Assembly (NCBI GenBank): GCA_016928305.1
Contig: JAFGKY010000124.1
Location: forward strand, 1 to 60,610
Length of the DNA stretch: 60,610 nt
Reading direction: 5' to 3'
From: Bacteroidales bacterium
GTDB lineage: Bacteria; Bacteroidota; Bacteroidia; Bacteroidales; UBA10428
Shown: positions 53,321-60,610 of the stretch, one piece after another
Layout: every line of letters begins with the position of its first letter
Position numbering within the stretch: the stretch's first letter is position 1
Notes under the pieces: model-generated
Databases searched by the model: none
Told to the model about the DNA's origin: nothing
The model's input: only the letters and a program-made list of their open reading frames with translations
Program-made: the position numbers and the translations under genes

Positions 53321-54559
53321 TTAAACCTCACATTCTTTTGGGTAACATAAAAAATATTTTACGGAAGGCTTTGTAAGCAATGATACATTAAACAGGTCGG
53401 AAGCCTCGGCGAGGTCTTTTATGAGACCATTATTATATAAGATCCTGATTTTTTCATCCGACCCACTGTAGGCATGGTTTGAAATTGTACCCTGATAAAC
53501 CAGTGAATCTGCAAGATAGGCGTCAAAGTTGAAATAATCCTGAACCTTTTTTCGGATATTTTTAACGAGAACATCATCCATAGGAGTATCCTGAATTATT
53601 ACCTTGGGAAGGTTCCGTTTGAGCAGGCAGTCCGAAAGGTATGCCAATAGTCTGTCGGGATGGTGAGTCCAGGCCTTGGCTGAAACAAACAGATCATCAT
53701 CATCCAGGCTGGTGAATTTCTCAATAATCCATTCTTTTTTTTCTTCCAGATCTTTCCGTGTAATCTTATTCCTGAGAAAGAAATCAAGGGTCTCTGTAGC
53801 TCCCAGTTTATGTCCTTCTTCAGTAATGCGCTTGGCTCGCTGCAACGTTTTTACCAAAACATTTTCCGCAGCAATAACGGTTTTGTGAAAATATACCTGC
53901 CAATACATGAGTCTGCGGGCTATTAAAAATTTCTCTATGGAATAAATGCCTTTCGACTCAACGACCAGTTGATCATCTACTACGTTTAACATTTTAATGA
54001 TCCGTTCCGTACCAATGGTTCCTTCTGCTACTCCAGTATAAAAGCTATCGCGTATCAGGTAATCCATCCTGTCCATGTCAAGCTGACCTGATACCAGCTG
54101 GTGTAAGAATTTCTTGGAATATTGATTCCGGAAAATCTGTAAAGCAAGATCGAGTTTCCCCTTGAACTCCTCATTTAGTCTGTACATTAGCAGGCAAGAT
54201 ATGTCTTCATGCGTCAAACCCGGTATTATGCTTTGTTCCAGTGCATGTGAAAAAGGGCCGTGCCCTATGTCATGCAACAAAATGGCAGTTGATGCAGCTT
54301 CGGCTTCTTCATTGCTAATGAACAGCCCTTTCTGACGAATGTTGTCTATGGCCTGATGCATAAGATGCATGGCTCCAAGAGCATGTTGAAAACGTGTGTG
54401 TGTTGCGCCCGGATATACAAGACTTGTCAGCCCGAGTTGTTTTATCCTTCTCAATCGTTGTATGAACGGATGTTCCAACAAATCAAAGATAAAATCGGAA
54501 GGAATTTTAATAAATCCGTGAACCGGATCGTTGATTATTTTGTGTTTGTTACGTTTCAA
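53321..54559 (-). CDS. HD-domain phosphohydrolase
   Basis: This 412-residue protein has an HD domain with HTRFQHALGAMHLMHQA, the metal motif LLHDIGHGPFSHALE, and MDRMDYLIRDSFYTG. It resembles the dGTPase-like HD group often found next to lpxD in Bacteroidota. Its substrate is unknown. The start is a TTG at 54559. An in-frame TGA lies directly before it, and the next in-frame ATG would cut into the domain. The frame is otherwise intact. Confidence 0.9.
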   Translation of the reverse strand: MKRNKHKIINDPVHGFIKIPSDFIFDLLEHPFIQRLRRIKQLGLTSLVYPGATHTRFQHALGAMHLMHQAIDNIRQKGLFISNEEAEAASTAILLHDIGHGPFSHALEQSIIPGLTHEDISCLLMYRLNEEFKGKLDLALQIFRNQYSKKFLHQLVSGQLDMDRMDYLIRDSFYTGVAEGTIGTERIIKMLNVVDDQLVVESKGIYSIEKFLIARRLMYWQVYFHKTVIAAENVLVKTLQRAKRITEEGHKLGATETLDFFLRNKITRKDLEEKKEWIIEKFTSLDDDDLFVSAKAWTHHPDRLLAYLSDCLLKRNLPKVIIQDTPMDDVLVKNIRKKVQDYFNFDAYLADSLVYQGTISNHAYSGSDEKIRILYNNGLIKDLAEASDLFNVSLLTKPSVKYFLCYPKECEV

Positions 54560-54656
54560 TCATAAAATGCATTGAATGCATCAAAGTTGACAATAATTTG
54601 AGAAAAAACCAATTGTGCCCGCAAGCCTCCTGAGAAAAATACCGCATTTTTTATTA

Positions 54657-54685
54657 TTGTATACCGGAATTTTTATTTACCTTTG
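54657..54685 (+). promoter_or_regulatory. Promoter of rimP-nusA
   Basis: TACCTTTG at 54678-54685 matches TAnnTTTG, and a TTG at 54657-54659 lies 18 bases upstream, close to the expected -33 spacing. Transcription should begin near 54692, giving a leader of about 60 bases. Confidence 0.6.
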
Positions 54686-54707
54686 CTGGGAATTTTCAGA
54701 AATCGTT

Positions 54708-54732
54708 ATAGGGGACAGCAGTCCCCTATTTT
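54708..54732 (+). promoter_or_regulatory. Leader hairpin before rimP (possible attenuator)
   Basis: ATAGGGGAC-agca-GTCCCCTAT is a perfect 9-bp stem with a four-base loop, followed by TTT. It lies inside the predicted leader, 23 to 44 bases before the rimP start. It could be a weak terminator or a site where NusA or another factor acts on its own operon. Confidence 0.65.
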
Positions 54733-54751
54733 GTTACCTTATAACGGCACG

Positions 54752-55210
54752 ATGATAACAGCCGAAGAAATATGCATACTCATTGAAAAAGATCTGCTGG
54801 AGAAAGGGTTTTTTCTGGTTGATGTACAGGTTAAATCTTCCGGTAAGATTTTTGTATATGCAGATAGCTTCAACGGGATAACCCTTGACGAATGTGCAGC
54901 GGTCAGCCGGTTGATTGAAGGAAAACTCGACCGGAATACCTGGAATTTTGAACTGGTGGTTTCATCACCCGGCCTTGAAAACCCGCTCAAGCTACCGGTA
55001 CAGTATCAGAAAAACAAGGGCAGAACATTGCGTGTAATTCAAACCGATGGCCTAACCCAAGAAGGAAGGATAATAGAAGCGGATGCTGAAAAAGTGATAT
55101 TAGAAATACCAACAAAGAAAAAACAAATAGGTGAAAAAGGAGCAAAACAGCTTCAATCGGTTGAAATATTTTATCCATCGATTAAAAAAGCTAAATTATT
55201 AATCCGATAA
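54752..55210 (+). CDS. rimP: Ribosome maturation factor RimP
   Basis: This 152-residue protein is needed for maturation of the 30S ribosomal subunit. The first domain shows FFLVDVQVKSSGKIFVYADS and ITLDECAAVSRLIE, and the second begins FELVVSSPGLENPLKLPVQY, the RimP core. The ATG at 54752 is used because the longer frame runs through the leader hairpin. NusA follows after 18 bases. Confidence 0.94.
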   Translation: MITAEEICILIEKDLLEKGFFLVDVQVKSSGKIFVYADSFNGITLDECAAVSRLIEGKLDRNTWNFELVVSSPGLENPLKLPVQYQKNKGRTLRVIQTDGLTQEGRIIEADAEKVILEIPTKKKQIGEKGAKQLQSVEIFYPSIKKAKLLIR

Positions 55211-55228
55211 ATAATCAGGAGTCAAAGA

Positions 55229-56467
55229 ATGGAAACGTTGAATTTAATTGAAACATTTTCTGAGTTTAAGGAACTTAAAAGCATTGACCGTGCCACTATG
55301 ATGAGTGTTCTTGAAGATGTCTTCAGGGGCATGTTGGTTAAAATGTATGGTACAGCCGATAATTTTGACGTTATCATCAATATTGATAAAGGTGACTTTG
55401 AAATATGGCGTAACCGTACTGTGGTTGAAGATGATCAGATTACAGATCCGAATACGCAAATTACTCTTTCGGAGGCTAAAAAAATTGATGAAGATTACGA
55501 AGTGGGAGAAGAAGTGACCGATGAGGTTAAACTGGCAAGTTTTGGGCGCAGGGCAATTCTTGCCCTGAGACAAAACCTCACTGCAAGAATCCTTGATCTT
55601 GAAAAGAACAATATTTTTCAGAAATATCGTGATCGCATCGGAGAAATCGTTACCGGCGAAGTCTATCAGGTTTGGAAACGTGAAATACTGGTATTGGACG
55701 AAGATGGTAATGAACTTATTCTGCCGAAGACGGAGCAGATACCTACTGACTATTTCCGTAAGGGAGACACATTAAGGGCCGTTGTAATAAAGGTCGAGAT
55801 GCGAAATAATACACCCCTGATCATCATTTCGAGAACCTCACCGGTATTTCTCGAACGGTTGTTTGAACTTGAAGTGCCGGAAATTTTTGATGGCTTGATT
55901 ACCATAAAAAAGATAGTCAGGATACCCGGAGAACGCGCCAAGGTTGCAGTAGAATCTTACGATGACCGGATTGATCCGGTTGGAGCTTGCGTGGGCATGA
56001 AAGGATCTAGGATACATGGTATCGTGCGCGAACTTAAAAATGAGAACATCGATGTAATCAATTTTACCAATAACATTCAGCTCTTTATTACCAGAGCACT
56101 GAGCCCGGCCAAGATTTCAAGCATCCGCATTGACGAAACCAATAAAAAAGCTGAGGTGTACCTGAAGCCTAATGAAGTTTCACTGGCTATCGGTAAAGGC
56201 GGATTGAATATTAAACTGGCCAGTCAGCTTACGGGGTATGAAATTGATGTTTATCGCGAAACGGATCTGGAGGATGATGAGGATGTAAATCTCGAAGAAT
56301 TTGCCGATGAAATTGATGGCTGGATCATCGATGAGCTCAAAGCAATTGGCTGTGACACAGCAAAAAGTGTGCTGAATCTTTCGGTTGATGACCTTGTTAA
56401 ACGAACTGACCTGGAAGAAGAAACCGTAAAAGAAATAATTAAAATTTTAAAGGCAGAATTTGAATAA
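55229..56467 (+). CDS. nusA: Transcription termination/antitermination factor NusA
   Basis: This 412-residue factor binds RNA polymerase and RNA. It has the N-terminal polymerase-binding domain (residues 1-130), an S1 domain (about 135-200, GEIVTGEVYQVWKREILVLD), and two KH domains with DPVGACVGMKGSRIHGIVRE and LAIGKGGLNIKLASQLTG. A short acidic C-terminal helical region (DDEDVNLEEFADEID) replaces the long acidic repeats of E. coli NusA. An AGGAG lies at 55217-55221. Confidence 0.96.
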   Translation: METLNLIETFSEFKELKSIDRATMMSVLEDVFRGMLVKMYGTADNFDVIINIDKGDFEIWRNRTVVEDDQITDPNTQITLSEAKKIDEDYEVGEEVTDEVKLASFGRRAILALRQNLTARILDLEKNNIFQKYRDRIGEIVTGEVYQVWKREILVLDEDGNELILPKTEQIPTDYFRKGDTLRAVVIKVEMRNNTPLIIISRTSPVFLERLFELEVPEIFDGLITIKKIVRIPGERAKVAVESYDDRIDPVGACVGMKGSRIHGIVRELKNENIDVINFTNNIQLFITRALSPAKISSIRIDETNKKAEVYLKPNEVSLAIGKGGLNIKLASQLTGYEIDVYRETDLEDDEDVNLEEFADEIDGWIIDELKAIGCDTAKSVLNLSVDDLVKRTDLEEETVKEIIKILKAEFE

Positions 56468-56500
56468 TCTTTTTGAATGATTATATTTTCATGGATTTTC

Positions 56501-56508
56501 TAACTTTG
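56501..56508 (+). promoter_or_regulatory. Candidate internal -7 element for infB
   Basis: TAACTTTG matches TAnnTTTG, 28 bases before the infB ATG. A TTTG at 56472-56475 is 25 bases upstream, slightly too far. It may give separate expression of infB within the operon. Confidence 0.4.
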
Positions 56509-56535
56509 TCGTTTTAAAACAACTATTTACCGCGG

Positions 56536-59508
56536 ATGTCTGATATTAAAGTTACGCGATTAAGCAAAATAGCCAGGGAACTAAATGTTGGAATCTCTAC
56601 CATTGTAGAATTCCTGCATAAGAAAGGGATTAAAATTGATTCGAATCCGAATACAAAAATTACTCCCGAGCAGCATGATATATTGCTAAAGGAATATTCT
56701 TCAGATCTGAACGTTAAGAAAGAGTCCGAAAAACTGAATTTAAAACACCTCCGTGAGAAACACGAAACCATTTCTTTAAATGACATCCGTGATCACGGGG
56801 AAAAGGAAACCATTGAGTACGACGAAGAAGTTTTGATTAAAGATACCCGTTCAGCTGATTTCATACTTGAAACCGAAACCGAAAAATTGCCTGAAAAAGA
56901 TACTGCTGTTAAGCTCAATATATTGGGAAAAATCGATGTTGATAAAATCAGTCCTTCGAAAAAATCCAAAGTTGATAAATCGGTTCCTAAGACCAAAAAA
57001 TCAGAAGATAAAGAGAAAAAGCTCAAGGAATCGGAAAAAGAGAAACCGTCAATCCTTCAGGAACCTGCTGCAACCAATGAACCGATAGTCAGCCCGGAAG
57101 AAACTGAAATGGAGGAAATCCTGGAAGATGAAGATGATTTCATAAAACCTGAAATTAAAGAACTTGAGGTAAAAGTCGTTGGTAAAATTGACCTTGATTC
57201 CATGAATCAACGTACACGGCCACCGAAAAAATCAAAGCAGCAGAAAGAAGAAGAACGCAAAGCAAAAATTGCCGCCCGTCAGAAAGAAACTTCAAAAACA
57301 AAGGCAGCCAAAATTCCGGATTCATATCGGGATAATGAAGTTGTTGAAGAATCTGAAGTAGAAGAAGAAATAATCGGAGAAGGCACTGAAAAGGTAACCG
57401 TAGTACCTGTTGTTGGCAAAATTGATCTGCGGGGTTCCGGTCAGCGGAGAGGAGAGGAAGATGTGGATTCCGGAAGAAAGAAAAAGCGTCAGCGAATCAA
57501 GAAAGACACCCATAGGATTTCCGTTGAAACCGGATCCAATAAAGAAATACTCGAAGAAGACAAATTCGGCAAAAAGAAGAAAAAGAGAAAAGGATTTCAT
57601 ACCGAAATAAGTGACGAGGATGTTGACCGTCAGATTAAGGATACTTTTGCCCGTATGTTTGCTAAAGGCAAATCGAAAGGATCAAAATACCGTAAGGAAA
57701 AACGTGAAATAGCCAGTCAACGGCTTCAACAGGAGGAAGAACAGAAAGAAAAAGACAAAAATATCATTAAGGTTACCGAATTTGTCAGTGTCAATGAATT
57801 GGCCAATTTGATGCATGTGCCTGTAAATGAAGTTATTTCGACCTGTATGACTCTCGGTGTGATGGTTTCGATCAATCAACGCCTTGACGCTGAAACATTG
57901 GTGTTAGTTGCTGAAGAATTTAACCATAAGGTTGAATTTGTTACCGTTGAACTTCAGGAATCCATACGTGAAGAAGAAGATAGCGAAAAAGATCTTGCCC
58001 CCCGGCCGCCTATCGTCACAGTAATGGGTCACGTTGATCATGGGAAAACCAAACTTCTTGATTACATCCGAAATACTAATGTGATTGCAGGCGAGGCTGG
58101 TGGAATCACACAACATATTGGTGCTTATGGCGTGGAGCTGGAAGGCGGGCGTCAGATAACTTTCCTGGACACTCCCGGCCATGAGGCATTCACAGCAATG
58201 CGTGCCAGAGGAGCACAAATAACAGATGTTGCGATCATCGTTGTAGCCGCCGATGACGGTGTAATGCCCCAAACCCTTGAGGCCATCAACCATGCCCAGG
58301 CTGCCGGTGTTCCTATGGTATTCGCCATCAATAAAATTGATAAGCCAACGGCGAATCCTGAGAAAATCAAGGAAGCTCTCGCCAATATGAACATCCTTGT
58401 TGAAGATTGGGGTGGAAAATATCAATCGCAGGAGATCTCTGCAAAAACCGGTCTTAATATTTCTACTTTACTGGATAAAGTATTGCTTGAAGCTGAACTG
58501 TTGGAATTAAAAGCTAATCCACAAAAAAACGCATCCGGTACAGTCATTGAATCATCTCTCGATAAAGGACGCGGTTATATCGTTACATTGATTGTCCAAT
58601 CCGGTACTTTACGGGTTGGTGATATTATGCTGGCCGGATACCATTCCGGTCGCGTTAAAGCCATGTATAACGAACGAGGAAAAAGAATCAATGAAGCAGG
58701 ACCTTCTGATCCTGTTCTGGTTCTAGGATTGACCGGAGCCCCGCAGGCAGGCGATAAATTCAATATAATGAACAATGAAAAGGAAGCTAAAGAAATTGCC
58801 AATAAACGCGAACAATTGCAGCGTGAACAAGGCCTGCGGACCCAAAAGCATATTACACTGGATGAAATTGGACGAAGGATAGCAATCGGAAATTTCAAGG
58901 AACTGAACGTCATTGTTAAAGGGGATGTCGACGGATCTGTTGAGGCCTTGTCGGATTCACTGATCAAGCTTTCAACTGAAGAAATTCAGGTGAACGTAAT
59001 ACATAAAGCGGTCGGTCAAATCTCTGAAGGTGATGTTTTGCTTGCAGCAGCTTCCAACGCCATTGTGATAGGTTTCCAGGTTCGTCCATCCATGCAGGCA
59101 CGCAAACTGGCTGAAAAAGAAGAAATCGACATCCGGATTTACTCTATTATTTATGATGCTATCAACGAGCTTAAATCGGCTATGGAAGGAATGTTATCTC
59201 CTGAAATCAAGGAAGAAGTGACAGCAACTCTTGAGATACTCGAAACTTTTAAAATTACGAAAGTTGGAACCATTGCCGGCTGCATGGTCAAAGAAGGAAA
59301 AATCAAAAGGAATTCCAGGGTCAGGATTATCCGTGAAGGGATTGTGGTATATTCTGGTGAACTGGCATCGCTCAAACGGTTCAAAGATGATGTAAAAGAG
59401 GTTGTCATTGGCCAGGACTGCGGATTGAATATTGAAAATTATAACGATATCAAAGTGGGCGATATCATCGAAGCTTACGAAACCTTCGAAATCAAGAAAA
59501 AACTCTGA
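56536..59508 (+). CDS. infB: Translation initiation factor IF-2
   Basis: This 990-residue GTPase places initiator tRNA on the ribosome. An N-terminal helical domain ([16 protein letters not shown]) is followed by about 330 residues of lysine- and glutamate-rich, low-complexity linker with three VVGKIDL/ILGKIDV-type repeats. The second N-domain starts near residue 400. The GTPase has GHVDHGKT at 498-505, DTPGHE, and NKID at 599-602. Domains II, III and IV follow. It is normal for Bacteroidota. It starts 68 bases after nusA. Confidence 0.97.
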   Translation: MSDIKVTRLSKIARELNVGISTIVEFLHKKGIKIDSNPNTKITPEQHDILLKEYSSDLNVKKESEKLNLKHLREKHETISLNDIRDHGEKETIEYDEEVLIKDTRSADFILETETEKLPEKDTAVKLNILGKIDVDKISPSKKSKVDKSVPKTKKSEDKEKKLKESEKEKPSILQEPAATNEPIVSPEETEMEEILEDEDDFIKPEIKELEVKVVGKIDLDSMNQRTRPPKKSKQQKEEERKAKIAARQKETSKTKAAKIPDSYRDNEVVEESEVEEEIIGEGTEKVTVVPVVGKIDLRGSGQRRGEEDVDSGRKKKRQRIKKDTHRISVETGSNKEILEEDKFGKKKKKRKGFHTEISDEDVDRQIKDTFARMFAKGKSKGSKYRKEKREIASQRLQQEEEQKEKDKNIIKVTEFVSVNELANLMHVPVNEVISTCMTLGVMVSINQRLDAETLVLVAEEFNHKVEFVTVELQESIREEEDSEKDLAPRPPIVTVMGHVDHGKTKLLDYIRNTNVIAGEAGGITQHIGAYGVELEGGRQITFLDTPGHEAFTAMRARGAQITDVAIIVVAADDGVMPQTLEAINHAQAAGVPMVFAINKIDKPTANPEKIKEALANMNILVEDWGGKYQSQEISAKTGLNISTLLDKVLLEAELLELKANPQKNASGTVIESSLDKGRGYIVTLIVQSGTLRVGDIMLAGYHSGRVKAMYNERGKRINEAGPSDPVLVLGLTGAPQAGDKFNIMNNEKEAKEIANKREQLQREQGLRTQKHITLDEIGRRIAIGNFKELNVIVKGDVDGSVEALSDSLIKLSTEEIQVNVIHKAVGQISEGDVLLAAASNAIVIGFQVRPSMQARKLAEKEEIDIRIYSIIYDAINELKSAMEGMLSPEIKEEVTATLEILETFKITKVGTIAGCMVKEGKIKRNSRVRIIREGIVVYSGELASLKRFKDDVKEVVIGQDCGLNIENYNDIKVGDIIEAYETFEIKKKL

Positions 59509-59561
59509 ACTGCCCCGTTTTTATCTGATCGGCAGTTATAACATTACCTTCATCAATAGGA

Positions 59562-60524
59562 ATGGTTGATCTTGAAAAACATTCAGCCATGATCAAAACC
59601 GAAGCCCTCAGGCTTGGCTTTGACAGTTGCGGTATTGCCCCTGCCGGCCATCTTGAGGAAGAAGCTGTGTGGCTGTCCGGCTGGCTCAGGGAAGGTTACC
59701 ATGGCACCATGAAATTTATGGAGAATCATGTTGAAAAACGCCTGGACGTAACCAGGCTGGTTCCGGGTACGGTTTCGGTAATCGTTGTTTTACTGAACTA
59801 CTTTACCGACAAAAGACAGCTTGATATTCAGGCTCCCGTTATATCGAAATATGCATACGGCAAAGACTATCACTCCATCATACGGAAAAAACTCACTCTG
59901 CTTCTGCATTATATCAATACGGCCATAGGGAAAACAAGTGGTCGTGGTTTTACCGATTCCGCCCCGGTTATGGATAAAGCCTGGGCCGTCAGAGCAGGAA
60001 CAGGATGGATCGGTAAGAATTCAAACCTTGTTTCTCCGAACAAGGGATCTTTTTTATTTATAGGAACCCTGCTGGTTGATCGCCTGTTGCATTACGATAA
60101 ACCCATTCGCAATCTATGTGGAGATTGTCAAAAATGCATCACCGCCTGCCCTACACAAGCAATTGTTAAGCCTTATGTTGTCGATGGAAGCCGTTGCATC
60201 TCGTATCTTACCATTGAAAACAAAGGTGAAATCCCGACTGCTTTCAGGAGAAAATTCAGGAACCGTGTTTTCGGCTGCGACATCTGCCAGGAAGTATGCC
60301 CCTGGAACCGGAAAGCCACACACCATACTGAAGAAAAACTTATGCCCCTGAAAGGATTGCTGGAAATGCAAAAGGAAGAATGGTACCGGCTTTCAGAAGA
60401 AAAATTCAATGCCCTCTTTTCGGGTTCACCGGTGAAACGAACAGGGTACAATGGATTAATGCGTAATCTCAGGTTTTTAAAAGAAGCCCCCTCTGACTCC
60501 CCCCAAGGGGGAGTAATTAATTGA
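59562..60524 (+). CDS. queG: Epoxyqueuosine reductase
   Basis: This 320-residue enzyme performs the last step of queuosine formation in tRNA, using cobalamin and two 4Fe-4S clusters. Typical stretches are GFDSCGIAPAGHLEEEA, RAGTGWIGKNSNLVSPNKGS, and the cluster motifs CGDCQKCITACPTQAI and CDICQEVCPWNRK. The last residues (SDSPQGGVIN) are encoded by a dispersed CCCCCTCTGACTCCCCC repeat, so the native C-terminus has been altered by repeat insertion. No other queuosine genes are near. Confidence 0.95.
   Translation: MVDLEKHSAMIKTEALRLGFDSCGIAPAGHLEEEAVWLSGWLREGYHGTMKFMENHVEKRLDVTRLVPGTVSVIVVLLNYFTDKRQLDIQAPVISKYAYGKDYHSIIRKKLTLLLHYINTAIGKTSGRGFTDSAPVMDKAWAVRAGTGWIGKNSNLVSPNKGSFLFIGTLLVDRLLHYDKPIRNLCGDCQKCITACPTQAIVKPYVVDGSRCISYLTIENKGEIPTAFRRKFRNRVFGCDICQEVCPWNRKATHHTEEKLMPLKGLLEMQKEEWYRLSEEKFNALFSGSPVKRTGYNGLMRNLRFLKEAPSDSPQGGVIN
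60485..60516. repeat. CTCCCCC/GGGGGAG foldback at the 3' end of queG
   Basis: CTCCCCC-caa-GGGGGAG (approximately 60497-60514), preceded by CCCCCTCTGA, is a GC-rich hairpin. It encodes the last codons of queG and may also act as a terminator-like structure, although no strong T run follows. Confidence 0.7.
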
Positions 60525-60579
60525 CTTAAGTTGCTACTTATAAAGATTATAATATATATAGATTTAAGATTGAAGATTA

Positions 60580-60598
60580 AGTCTACTCCGAAAAGTCA
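60580..60598 (-). repeat. 19-bp dispersed repeat, right copy (inverted)
   Basis: AGTCTACTCCGAAAAGTCA is the exact reverse complement of 113-131. The adjoining AAGATTGAAGATTA also resembles the flank of the left copy in inverse orientation, so the shared element is about 35-40 bases. Confidence 0.85.
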
Positions 60599-60610
60599 TT
60601 AAAATTTAGA

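Overview
The window looks like a chromosomal segment of a Bacteroidota bacterium, probably Bacteroidales or a near relative. The evidence is a fused LpxC/FabZ, type IX secretion (T9SS) and gliding genes (PorW, PorX, PorP/SprF, GldH, several C-terminal sorting domains), a RimP-NusA-InfB block, a SufBCDS-SufE-SufT block, and upstream TAnnTTTG (-7) promoter elements with few Shine-Dalgarno sequences. No rRNA, tRNA, CRISPR array, transposase or prophage was seen. Almost all long open frames are ordinary housekeeping or secretion genes. The accessory character lies in the secreted proteins, a sugar phosphorolysis cassette and many intergenic repeats.

Layout. 1-201: repeat-rich edge. 202-1261: YjbR-like protein and DUF502 membrane protein. 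1294-4469 (minus): stand-alone receiver, cysK, cysE, proC. 4740-5870 (minus): OprP-type porin. 5871-6366: intergenic hairpins. 6367-7629 (minus): pgk. 8019-9146: holB. 9162-13590 (minus): three-gene secreted operon (S74 autoprocessing protein with sorting domain, sorting-domain protein, M6-like metalloprotease). 14311-16993: ricT, gldH, trmB, MGMT-like protein. 17184-17432: NifU-like protein. 17607-21828: porW and porX. 21846-25328: tsaE, alanine dehydrogenase, methyltransferase, a periplasmic unknown. 25412-30316: GPH sugar transporter, GH94 phosphorylase, GH130 phosphorylase. 30451-30858: GxxExxY protein. 30955-37739 (minus): PorP/SprF and a 1923-residue adhesin. 38075-44658 (minus): orphan sorting-domain protein, sufT-like, sufE, sufS, sufD, sufC, sufB. 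44809-49856: thiL, secreted SGNH hydrolase, dCMP deaminase, S41 protease. 49897-54559 (minus): lpxA, lpxC/fabZ, lpxD, HD phosphohydrolase. 54752-60524: rimP, nusA, infB, queG.

How the genes work together. PorX and PorW regulate and build the T9SS. Its likely cargo in this window includes four type A sorting-domain proteins and the giant type B adhesin, which has its own PorP/SprF partner. The transporter and two phosphorylases form a compact route for beta-linked disaccharides, possibly the mannosyl-chitobiose core of N-glycans. The Suf block makes Fe-S clusters, which RicT, QueG and NifU-type proteins use or carry. It has a perfect 9-1-9 palindrome just downstream of its predicted -7 element, like a Fur/PerR-family operator. 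A near copy sits upstream of the secreted protease operon. The most interesting leads are that shared operator, the phosphorolytic cassette, the secreted S74/protease operon lying between holB and ricT, a sorting-domain-only protein in the suf block, and tandem arrays that abut stop codons.
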